Positions 7,176 to 13,489 of a stretch of DNA of 13,489 bases are shown piece by piece; position 1 is the stretch's first letter, and every line of letters begins with the position of its first letter. Source of the DNA: JBOHWJ01 sp050736615 (GTDB lineage Bacteria > Desulfobacterota > Binatia > Binatales > Binataceae). The translations under genes were made by a program, and so were the position numbers. The notes beneath the pieces are model-generated. The model was not told where the DNA came from. It ran no database searches and worked only from the letters and a program-made list of their open reading frames with translations. The DNA is taken from NCBI GenBank assembly GCA_050736615.1, contig JBOHWL010000268.1, forward strand, positions 1 to 13,489, in the 5' to 3' direction.

Positions 7176-7820
7176 ATGTCCGCGTCAGCCGATACTCTGG
7201 CGCACACTTCAGGTGCGGCCCTGCTCAATAGCAGGGTGTTGGTGCTTAACCGCTCCTATTTGCCGGTTCATGTCACTTCGGTCAAACGCGCCTTCGCACT
7301 CCTTTATCAAGGAGTAGCGCGCGCGGTCGACGAACGATATCGGACATTCGATTTCGATAGCTGGCGTGAGCTCGCGATCGAGGTCAACCAGGAACGGGTG
7401 GGCGTGGTCGGCGGTGCGGTGCGCGTTCCGCGGGTATTGCTCCTGACCGCCTACGAACGCGTACCTAAGCGTCATGTGCGGTTTTCGCGCTTCAATATCT
7501 ACGCCCGCGACAATAACACCTGTCAGTATTGCGGCAGGCGGCTGCCACGCACCGAACTAAACCTCGATCACGTGATTCCACGCTCCCGCAATGGCCTTTC
7601 CACCTGGGAGAACGTGGTTTGCTCATGCCACGGCTGCAATCGGCGCAAGGGCGGACGCACGCCGGAAGAGGCCGGCATGCTGCTCATCCGTAAACCGCGC
7701 CGTCCGCAATGGACCCCGTTCAGTTCAGAGATGTTCAACCTCAAGCGTTATCGCGAATGGATGCCGTTTCTGACCACAGTGGACGCGGCTTACTGGAATA
7801 CCGAACTGTTGCCGAACTGA
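7176..7820 (+). CDS. HNH endonuclease domain protein
   Basis: A 214-residue protein with a C-terminal HNH nuclease fold. The N-terminal half (20-100) begins with RVLVLNRSYLPVHV and has the VKRAFALLYQGVARAV helix typical of widespread stand-alone bacterial HNH proteins. The zinc-binding and catalytic half has CQYCG (Cys116, Cys119), LDHVIPRSRNG (Asp131, His132), Asn146 in TWENVV, and CHGCNRRKGG (Cys151, Cys154, Asn155), then RTPEEA. All active-site and zinc residues are present, so a metal-dependent DNA nicking or cleaving activity is likely. The family is common and non-mobile in many bacterial chromosomes, and its role is poorly known. No phage or intron signs surround it. ATG 7176 lacks a clear ribosome site; a TTG at 7143 would add 11 residues, and the family core only begins near residue 19, so the start is uncertain. 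It is divergent from the RNase gene and precedes smc by 191 bases. Confidence 0.9.
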   Translation: MSASADTLAHTSGAALLNSRVLVLNRSYLPVHVTSVKRAFALLYQGVARAVDERYRTFDFDSWRELAIEVNQERVGVVGGAVRVPRVLLLTAYERVPKRHVRFSRFNIYARDNNTCQYCGRRLPRTELNLDHVIPRSRNGLSTWENVVCSCHGCNRRKGGRTPEEAGMLLIRKPRRPQWTPFSSEMFNLKRYREWMPFLTTVDAAYWNTELLPN

Positions 7821-8011
7821 GCGCGAACGTCGCTCTCCGCTTATGTCAGCGCGTTGATTGGGTCCCGCCAAGATTGAATTAACAGAATCTTGACCACATG
7901 ATGATGGGCCTGTGGAGGAACAAGGGCCACGACCAGTAGTATTGCTCTTGACCCATCCCAGTGGTGCTGAGCTATGCTGCGCAATGGGTGGAGTGGTGGA
8001 GGCGTGGGTTT
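7821..8011. other. Spacer between HNH gene and smc with inverted repeat
   Basis: This 191-base gap contains a 7-base perfect inverted repeat (listed separately), a weak candidate promoter for smc (TTGACC at 7948-7953 and TATGCT at 7973-7978, 19 bases apart, which is longer than ideal), and the smc ribosome site GGAGG at 7998-8002. I see no gene in it. Confidence 0.4.
7869..7892. repeat. Inverted repeat CAAGATT-N10-AATCTTG
   Basis: Two perfect 7-base arms, at 7869-7875 and 7886-7892, flank a 10-base A+T-rich spacer. It stands about 50 bases after the HNH stop and 120 bases before smc. There is no T-run, and the stem is A+T-rich, so it is a poor terminator. The spacing resembles a dimeric regulator's operator, but chance cannot be excluded. 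Confidence 0.4.
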
Positions 8012-11000
8012 ATGCGTCTTAAAAGCCTTGAACTAATTGGCTTCAAATCCTTCCTCGAAGCGACCCTGATCGGATTCAGCCCGGGTATTACGGCCGTGGT
8101 GGGGCCGAACGGATGCGGCAAGTCAAACGTCGTAGATGCAATCCGCTGGGTATTGGGCGAACAGGCCGCAACTCGGCTCAGAGGCAAAAGCGCCGACGAC
8201 CTCATCCATGCTGGCAATGATTCCAATGCACCGGCGGGAATGGCCGAAGTCACCTTGCTGCTTGAAGCCGAGGAAGGCGCCACGCTGCCAGAGCCTTATT
8301 CGGCCCTGAGCGAGGTTGCGGTGACGCGCCGGGTCTATCGCCTCGGCGACTCGGAATATCTTATCAACAAGCTCTCCTGCCGCCTCAAAGACATCACGGA
8401 ATTCTTCATGGCGGCGCAAATCCACAGCCGCGGCTACGCGCTTATAGAGCAAGGCCGGGTTGAGGAAATTATTCAGGCCAAGCCCAACGAACTGCGTGCG
8501 ATGGTCGAAGAGGCGGCCGGCCTGGCGTTGTTCAAAGGCCGGCGAGAGATGAGCGAGCGCAAGCTTGAACGCGTCAAGGAGAACCTGGCGCGCGTGGACG
8601 ACGTGCTGAGCGAGATCGAGCGCCAGCTCAACTATGCCCGCCGTCAGGCTAAGAAAGCCGAAACCTACAAGGTTATTCGCGCCGAACTCTTCGAACTGGA
8701 ACGGCTTGCGGCGGCCCGCCGCCTGCTTGAGCAGCATCACGAACTATCGGCACAATCGGCGCGCGAGCGTGAATTGACTGAGCGGCGCGAAGCGGCGCGC
8801 ACAGCCGTGGCGACGGCGCAAAACGCGGCTGAAGGCGCGGCGGCGGCGCTGACCACTCAGCATGACGAACTTGCGGCAGCCGGCCGCGAACTGGAAACCT
8901 TGCGCACAGCATTGGAGGAACGCGCGCGTACACGCGCCTTCCTTCAACGACGCCGCGATTCCATGGCCGAAGTGCAACCCGGACTCGAGGCCCGGCTAAT
9001 CGAACTCGGCACCCGCGCCACCGCTTCCCGCGCCGGACGCGCGGAAGCCGGCGCACGCCTGGCACGCGCCGTCAATGCGGATGACGGCGTCAGCGAGGCG
9101 GCGCTGGCCGCCCTGCGCGACCAGCATAGCGCGGCTGAGCGGGCCCTGCGCGAAGCTGAAAAGCGCGCCGAACATATGAAAGATGCCGTTTCCGAAGTTA
9201 TCCGGGAGGCGGCCGTGCTGCGCGGGCGTCTGGCGGATCTTTCGGGCGAGCGCGCCGACCTCGAAGCGAAGCTGGAAAACCAGGGCGGGGAGTTGCCGCA
9301 ACTCATGGCGGCCATCGAGCAGGGACGCGCCAATCTGGCCGCCGCGGACGCGCTGCTCGCTTCCACACGCGAGGAACTTCATCGCCGCGAGGAGTCCCGC
9401 CGCGAGGCCAGCGAACGGGAAATTGAAACGCGCAGCGGCGCTGAGCACCACCGCGGCGATGTTGCCGCTGCCAGAGACGCGCTCGCTCTGGCTCAGGCTC
9501 GCGCCGAACGGATCCTGCCGAACGGTGCTGGCGAACGCTTGCGTAGCGTGCTCGATTCGCTCAACGGCAACCGCCCCGCAGTCGATCCGATGATGCTGTT
9601 AGAGGTGATAAAGGCGCCCGCCGCGCTCGAACCGGCCTTGCGCGCGGTGCTTGGCGATGAGCTTGACGCCGTGATCGTGGAGTCGCCGCACTTCGCCTTG
9701 CAAGCGATTGACGTACTCAAGGACAAGCAAGCCGGGCGCCTTTGCTTTATTCCCGAATCCGTCACTACGGCTGATATCCACGAGCCAATCGATGCGCCCG
9801 GAATACTTGGCCGTTTACTCGACATGGTCGAGGTCGAGCCACGCTACCATGCGCTGGCCGAAGCGGTGATCGGACATGTGATGCTGGCGGACAATCTGCA
9901 TGCGGCACTTGGCGCATCCCATCTGAATGGCCACGGCACTATTTTTGTCACGCGTGAAGGCGACGTGATGCATCCGGGCCGCATGATGAGGGGCGGCAGC
10001 TCGCCTTCCGGGCTCGACGTTATCACGGCGGCAGGATTTGAAATCGCGCTTAATCCGGACGCCGCCAACAAGCTCGCCGAGGTTGAGGCGACACACGATC
10101 AACTTGTGCGCGACCACGAAGCAGCGCGCGAGGCTCATCGCAAGGCCCGCCAAGCGCTGGAAACCGCCCGCGCCAACGTTCAGCAGGCTGAACGCTCGGC
10201 CAATGAGGCTCGTGGCGCTCTGCCCAGGATGGAGCAACGGCTGGCGTTGGTGGAGGCGAGCCGCGCCAACGCGCGGCGCCGTCTGGAGGAACTGGCGGAG
10301 TCGGTGAGCGCTTCCAATGCGCGCCTTGAAGAGCTGGCCCGGCGCGAAGCCGAAACCCGCGCTCGTCTTAATGAGGATGCCGCGCAGGTGGCTGAGCATA
10401 AGCGCGTGGTCATGCAGCTCGGGGACGTGATGCTGGAGGCGGGGGCCAGGGTCGCGGCGCGAAAAGCGAAAATAAACCAACTCGAACAAGAGTTGCGCCA
10501 TATTCGCCGGATGGCTGCCGAGGTCGAGACGCAGCTCGACGAGACGCACGCGCAACTGGATCGTGCCCACAGTGAAGGCTTGGAGTTCGAGCGTGAGCTC
10601 GCGACCCTCGCAAGTCAGGATGAGACCACCATGGCGCGTCATCACGAGCTGGAACAATCCGTGACAACTTTGGAGGCGCGATGCGCCGAGTTGAGGGGTG
10701 AAGTGGATAGCGGGCGCGCTATCCTGAAAGCCGCTCGCGAGACCCTGGCCGCACTCGATAGCGAAGCACTCGAGTGCAATCTCAGGTGTGAGCGCGCACG
10801 CACCCTGATCGAGGAGCTCGAGCACAGTTTCACCGAGAAATTTCAAGCCGATTTCGCCAGCCAGGCGGCGGAACTGGAAAGCATGATGGACAGTCGTGAC
10901 ATCGCGCGCGACGACGCACGGTTAGGCGAATTGCGCGCCAAGGCTGAACGGCTGGGCGAGGTGAATCTTGCCGCCGAGAGCGAGGTCAAAGAGCTTGAGC

Positions 11001-11554
11001 AACGGGCGGAAGGGCTTACCGCTGAACGCGCGGATTTGCATGCGGCCGTGACCGACCTGACTCAAACGATCCAAAAACTCAATCGCGAGGCGCGCAAGCG
11101 TTTTGCCGAAACCTTTGAGGGCGCCGCCAAAAATTTCGCCGAACTCTTCCCTAAGCTCTTACGCGGCGGCAAGGGACGCCTGGAATTGACCGAAGCCGAC
11201 GATGTCCTGGAAGCCGGCGTGAATATCCTGGTGCAGCCGGCGGGCAAAAAGGTCAAAGAAATTGGCCTGCTCTCGGGCGGCGAGAAGGCCTTGTCGGCGA
11301 TGGCCCTGATCTTTTCGCTGTTTCTGCTCAATCCGAGCCCGTTCTGCGTTATGGACGAAGTTGACGCACCGCTCGACGAATTCAGCCTGGCCGCCTTCAC
11401 CGCTTTGGTGCGTGAGCTCAAACAGCGCTCCCAATTTATCATCATCACGCATAATCAACGCACCATGCAGGCGGCGGATAATATTCATGGCGTAACCATG
11501 GAGCGTCCGGGCGTCTCACGGATCATCTCGCTCAAGATTCCAGCCGCCGCCTAG
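8012..11554 (+). CDS. smc: Chromosome segregation protein SMC
   Basis: A 1180-residue SMC ATPase, close to the usual bacterial length. SMC dimerises and, with ScpA/ScpB, compacts and resolves newly copied chromosomes. The N-terminal head has MRLKSLELIGFKSF and Walker A GPNGCGKSN (31-39). A long charged coiled coil runs to about 500. The hinge, about 500-660, shows the dimerisation-fold pattern including AVLGDELDAVIVES and VTREGDVMHPGRMMRGG. The returning coiled coil goes to about 1020. The C-terminal head carries the ABC signature LLSGGEKALSA (Ser1088), Walker B FCVMDEVDAPLDE (Asp1115, Glu1116) and THNQRTMQAAD. All ATPase elements are intact. ATG 8012 is preferred to the longer frame from 7961 because it gives the canonical SMC N-terminus and has GGAGG 9 bases upstream. 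scpA and scpB are not in the window. ftsY follows after 223 bases. Confidence 0.98.
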   Translation: MRLKSLELIGFKSFLEATLIGFSPGITAVVGPNGCGKSNVVDAIRWVLGEQAATRLRGKSADDLIHAGNDSNAPAGMAEVTLLLEAEEGATLPEPYSALSEVAVTRRVYRLGDSEYLINKLSCRLKDITEFFMAAQIHSRGYALIEQGRVEEIIQAKPNELRAMVEEAAGLALFKGRREMSERKLERVKENLARVDDVLSEIERQLNYARRQAKKAETYKVIRAELFELERLAAARRLLEQHHELSAQSARERELTERREAARTAVATAQNAAEGAAAALTTQHDELAAAGRELETLRTALEERARTRAFLQRRRDSMAEVQPGLEARLIELGTRATASRAGRAEAGARLARAVNADDGVSEAALAALRDQHSAAERALREAEKRAEHMKDAVSEVIREAAVLRGRLADLSGERADLEAKLENQGGELPQLMAAIEQGRANLAAADALLASTREELHRREESRREASEREIETRSGAEHHRGDVAAARDALALAQARAERILPNGAGERLRSVLDSLNGNRPAVDPMMLLEVIKAPAALEPALRAVLGDELDAVIVESPHFALQAIDVLKDKQAGRLCFIPESVTTADIHEPIDAPGILGRLLDMVEVEPRYHALAEAVIGHVMLADNLHAALGASHLNGHGTIFVTREGDVMHPGRMMRGGSSPSGLDVITAAGFEIALNPDAANKLAEVEATHDQLVRDHEAAREAHRKARQALETARANVQQAERSANEARGALPRMEQRLALVEASRANARRRLEELAESVSASNARLEELARREAETRARLNEDAAQVAEHKRVVMQLGDVMLEAGARVAARKAKINQLEQELRHIRRMAAEVETQLDETHAQLDRAHSEGLEFERELATLASQDETTMARHHELEQSVTTLEARCAELRGEVDSGRAILKAARETLAALDSEALECNLRCERARTLIEELEHSFTEKFQADFASQAAELESMMDSRDIARDDARLGELRAKAERLGEVNLAAESEVKELEQRAEGLTAERADLHAAVTDLTQTIQKLNREARKRFAETFEGAAKNFAELFPKLLRGGKGRLELTEADDVLEAGVNILVQPAGKKVKEIGLLSGGEKALSAMALIFSLFLLNPSPFCVMDEVDAPLDEFSLAAFTALVRELKQRSQFIIITHNQRTMQAADNIHGVTMERPGVSRIISLKIPAAA

Positions 11555-11777
11555 CGTCGCCAGCGGCTGGGCCGCCGCCTTCGCATGATCGGCAGCTTGG
11601 CGAAAATCAAGATAATGCGCGGATTTGTGCGCTTTGATGATTAAACCGTTTCCGATTTCGACTGGTGCTGTTATTGTTGTTGGCGCTGAATCGCGGGACC
11701 AGGGCGACCAACCTCGCCGGTTCACGACGCGACGAAGTCCCAATGAACAGGAAGCTTTGTAGCGAGGCTTTAGGGCG
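11555..11777. other. smc-ftsY spacer
   Basis: A 223-base gap with no recognisable gene. A short GC stem (GCGGC-TGG-GCCGC, 11563-11575) follows the smc stop without a T-run. I see no strong promoter. GAGG at 11764-11767, 10 bases before GTG 11778, is the likely ftsY ribosome site. Whether smc and ftsY share a transcript cannot be decided from sequence. Confidence 0.4.
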
Positions 11778-13163
11778 GTGACCCTCCATCTTTTAATGCT
11801 GATCGCGGTTGTCGTGCAGTTTCCGCTGCTTGGCACCGCGATTCTCGTGGAATTCAGCCTGCGCAAAAAAAGACCGCGACCACAATTCCCCTCAACCGAG
11901 CCTCGCGTCGAGCCTATCGAAGCGCAAAGACCGCCCGCTCAAGCGCGGGTCGCACCCGAGCGTCCATCGGTAACGCCCGAGGCGGCCACGCCGCCACCAT
12001 TACCGCCCGTTCCCGTAAACGAAACTCCATCGATTGAAGAACCGTCCGCCCCCTCGGAAGCCGAACCTGAGCGCCCGCCGGCGCCGGCTCCGCCGGCTGC
12101 GCTCTCAACTCCAGCCGAGCCTGAAGCTGAGCTGCCGCCGCGCGTAGTCACACCGGGTGAAATCGCGCCGCCGGTGCTTGAACCAGAACCGGCTTTACCG
12201 GAGCCGGTGCCTGTGCGCAAAGAGCCCAAGCGGATCGGGCTCGGCTTGCGCAAGACGCGTGAAAACTTCTTGGCACGTATTCGCGCCGCGATGACGGGCG
12301 CCGCGCGGCTTGACGAAATTTACGAAGGCCTCGAGGAGGCGTTAATCAGCGCCGATGTCGGTGTCGATGCGAGCATGAAGCTGGTCGAGGGGGTGCGTGC
12401 AAAACTCAAAAATGATGCGCGCGCGGAAATCGTCCGCGACACCCTCAAGAGCGAAATCGAACAAATGCTGGTTGCGGCTGAGCGTCCGCCGGCCGACAGC
12501 GGCGATAAGCCGCTGGTGATTTTGCTGGCGGGGGTCAATGGGGTCGGCAAAACCACCACGATCGCCAAGCTCGCGGCCCTGCTCAAAAATGAGCATGGCG
12601 ATGTGCTGGTGGCCGCCGGCGATACTTTCCGTGCCGCCGCGATTGACCAGCTTCAAGTGTGGTGTGATCGCGTCGGGGTCGACCTGATCAAACAAAAGCA
12701 AGGTTCCGATCCCGCAGCCGTGGCGTTCGACGCGGTCAAGGCCGCCATGGCGCGCAAAGCCAAGGCGCTATTGATTGATACCGCCGGACGCTTGCAAACC
12801 AAAGTAAACTTGATGGATGAGCTCAAGAAGATTGCGCGCGTGGTTGGCCGCGAACTTCCCGGCGCTCCACATGAAACCTGGCTAGTGCTGGACGCCACTA
12901 CCGGCCAGAATGCTTTGAGCCAGGCGAAAATATTCGGCGACGCGATCAAGCTGACCGGAGTGATTCTGGCGAAACTCGATAGCACGGCTAAAGGCGGCGT
13001 GGTCGTGGGGATCGCCGAACGGCTACATTTGCCCGTGCGTTTTGTCGGCTTGGGAGAGGATCTCGATGATCTGCGTCCCTTTGAGCCGCACGAATTTGTC
13101 GAAGCTCTGTTTACGGAAGCGGAGGGTGAAGGTCAGGCCGCCAGCGGCTCCTATGCGGCTTGA
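11778..13163 (+). CDS. ftsY: Signal recognition particle receptor FtsY
   Basis: A 461-residue SRP receptor GTPase that docks Ffh/4.5S RNA-ribosome complexes at the inner membrane for cotranslational insertion. Residues 4-25 are a hydrophobic helix followed by RKKRPRP, giving a probable transmembrane anchor with the body in the cytoplasm. Residues about 35-150 are a proline- and glutamate-rich low-complexity linker in place of the longer acidic A domain of E. coli. The N domain (about 155-235) has the LGLRKTRENF and LEEALISADVGVD patterns. The G domain carries GVNGVGKTTT (252-261), DTFRAAA (282-288), DTAGR (334-338), TKLD-equivalent AKLD (398-401) and the closing GLGEDLDDLRPF (424-435). All GTP-binding motifs are intact. 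The start is GTG 11778; ATG 11796 would cut the anchor helix and has no ribosome site. A small coiled-coil gene follows after 47 bases, probably in the same transcript. Confidence 0.97.
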   Translation: MTLHLLMLIAVVVQFPLLGTAILVEFSLRKKRPRPQFPSTEPRVEPIEAQRPPAQARVAPERPSVTPEAATPPPLPPVPVNETPSIEEPSAPSEAEPERPPAPAPPAALSTPAEPEAELPPRVVTPGEIAPPVLEPEPALPEPVPVRKEPKRIGLGLRKTRENFLARIRAAMTGAARLDEIYEGLEEALISADVGVDASMKLVEGVRAKLKNDARAEIVRDTLKSEIEQMLVAAERPPADSGDKPLVILLAGVNGVGKTTTIAKLAALLKNEHGDVLVAAGDTFRAAAIDQLQVWCDRVGVDLIKQKQGSDPAAVAFDAVKAAMARKAKALLIDTAGRLQTKVNLMDELKKIARVVGRELPGAPHETWLVLDATTGQNALSQAKIFGDAIKLTGVILAKLDSTAKGGVVVGIAERLHLPVRFVGLGEDLDDLRPFEPHEFVEALFTEAEGEGQAASGSYAA

Positions 13164-13210
13164 CATTGCTGTTGGTCAAAAATTAAAGTTAAGGTGGAAT
13201 TTTAGCTACT

Positions 13211-13438
13211 ATGGCGATTGAGGTTCTGAACGAACTCGACCAGCGAATTCAACGATCGGTCAGCCGGATTCAACAATTGCAGCACGAAAATGAGCAATTG
13301 GCGCAACGTTTGGCCGAAAGCGAACAACGCTATAACGAAGCGGCCGCGCAATTGAAAGAACGCGAAAACGAACGCGAGGAAATCAAGAACCGGATCGAAC
13401 ATATCCTGACCCGGTTCGATGGCATCGACCTCGGCTAA
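13211..13438 (+). CDS. Small coiled-coil protein, ZapB-like
   Basis: A 75-residue, highly charged protein predicted to be almost entirely one coiled coil. Leucine, isoleucine and valine recur at heptad-like spacing from about 5 to 70 (VLNELDQRI, VSRIQQLQ, LAQRLAES, IEHILTRFDGIDL), and it has no cysteine and no membrane segment. ZapB, a Z-ring-associated factor that binds ZapA, is of similar size (81 residues in E. coli) and similar build. Seven bases separate it from a ZapA-like start, and it follows ftsY, which together favour a division role. Coiled coils look alike, so the ZapB assignment rests on context and is not proven. The ribosome site is poor: AAGG lies 16 bases before the ATG. An in-frame stop just upstream excludes a longer start. 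The last residues RFDGIDLG are the least coiled-coil-like part and could be a partner-binding tail. Confidence 0.75.
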   Translation: MAIEVLNELDQRIQRSVSRIQQLQHENEQLAQRLAESEQRYNEAAAQLKERENEREEIKNRIEHILTRFDGIDLG

Positions 13439-13445
13439 GTTCCCT

Positions 13446-13489
13446 ATGAAAGGCGTCAACGTCGAGATCATGGGGCAAAATCTGGTCGT
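13446..13489 (+). CDS. zapA: Start of a ZapA-like cell division gene (cut by window end)
   Basis: Only the first 14 codons are visible, reading MKGVNVEIMGQNLV. The pattern of a short lead, then a V-x-I-x-G-Q strand, is the typical N-terminus of ZapA, the protein that bundles FtsZ filaments. It begins 7 bases after the stop of the ZapB-like gene, in the order found in many proteobacteria. No stop or further domain can be checked, so the call depends on this short match and the neighbour. Confidence 0.6.
   Translation, partial: MKGVNVEIMGQNLV

Noticed and set aside
7898..7939. A 13-residue micro-frame (ATG ATG ATG ...) before smc
   Set aside because: Too short to distinguish from chance; no ribosome site or leader-peptide features such as repeated regulatory codons.
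9815..10846. A 343-codon minus-strand open frame inside smc
   Set aside because: Antisense to the hinge and coiled coil of an intact SMC; composition reflects the complement of the SMC codons.
11563..11575. GCGGC-TGG-GCCGC hairpin after smc as a terminator
   Set aside because: Short stem with no T-run; such stems are common by chance in this G+C-rich sequence.

Overview
This window is a bacterial chromosome segment with moderately high G+C and tightly packed genes. It carries seven complete protein genes, the beginning of an eighth, and no RNA gene, mobile element or CRISPR array that I can recognise. The content is mostly housekeeping: RNase E/G, SMC, FtsY and cell-division coiled-coil proteins. 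A CoA-ester metabolism block sits on the left. The gene order, the N-terminally membrane-anchored FtsY and the mix of class III CoA-transferase with a GNAT/acyl-CoA-synthetase fusion suggest a deltaproteobacterial-type lineage (Desulfobacterota, Binatota or similar, perhaps an uncultured soil or subsurface bacterium). That placement is inference, since no taxonomic marker was searched.

Left block (1-5183): on the minus strand, a large NDP-forming acyl-CoA synthetase-like protein with an N-terminal acetyltransferase domain is followed by an alpha/beta hydrolase 72 bases downstream, probably in one transcript. Divergently, on the plus strand, lies a CaiB/BaiF (class III) CoA-transferase. The roughly 270-base divergent spacer holds a perfect -10 box for the minus gene, which argues for a start codon 27 residues downstream of the longest reading frame. 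All three products act on acyl or ester chemistry, so a shared CoA-thioester role is plausible, but no substrate can be named.

Middle block (5184-7820): an RNase E/G-family endoribonuclease converges on the CoA-transferase. It is preceded by a long (about 200-base) candidate 5' leader and is divergent from a small HNH-endonuclease-domain gene.

Right block (8012-13489): smc, ftsY, a short ZapB-like coiled-coil gene and the first codons of a ZapA-like gene all lie on the plus strand. Chromosome condensation, membrane-protein targeting and Z-ring assembly are thus grouped, an arrangement related to the smc-ftsY neighbourhoods of other bacteria.

I did not find a convincing new multi-gene defence, mobile or biosynthetic system. 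The points most worth a second look are the altered ATP-grasp motif of the GNAT/acyl-CoA synthetase fusion, the candidate long leader of the RNase gene, and the small coiled-coil gene next to the ZapA start.
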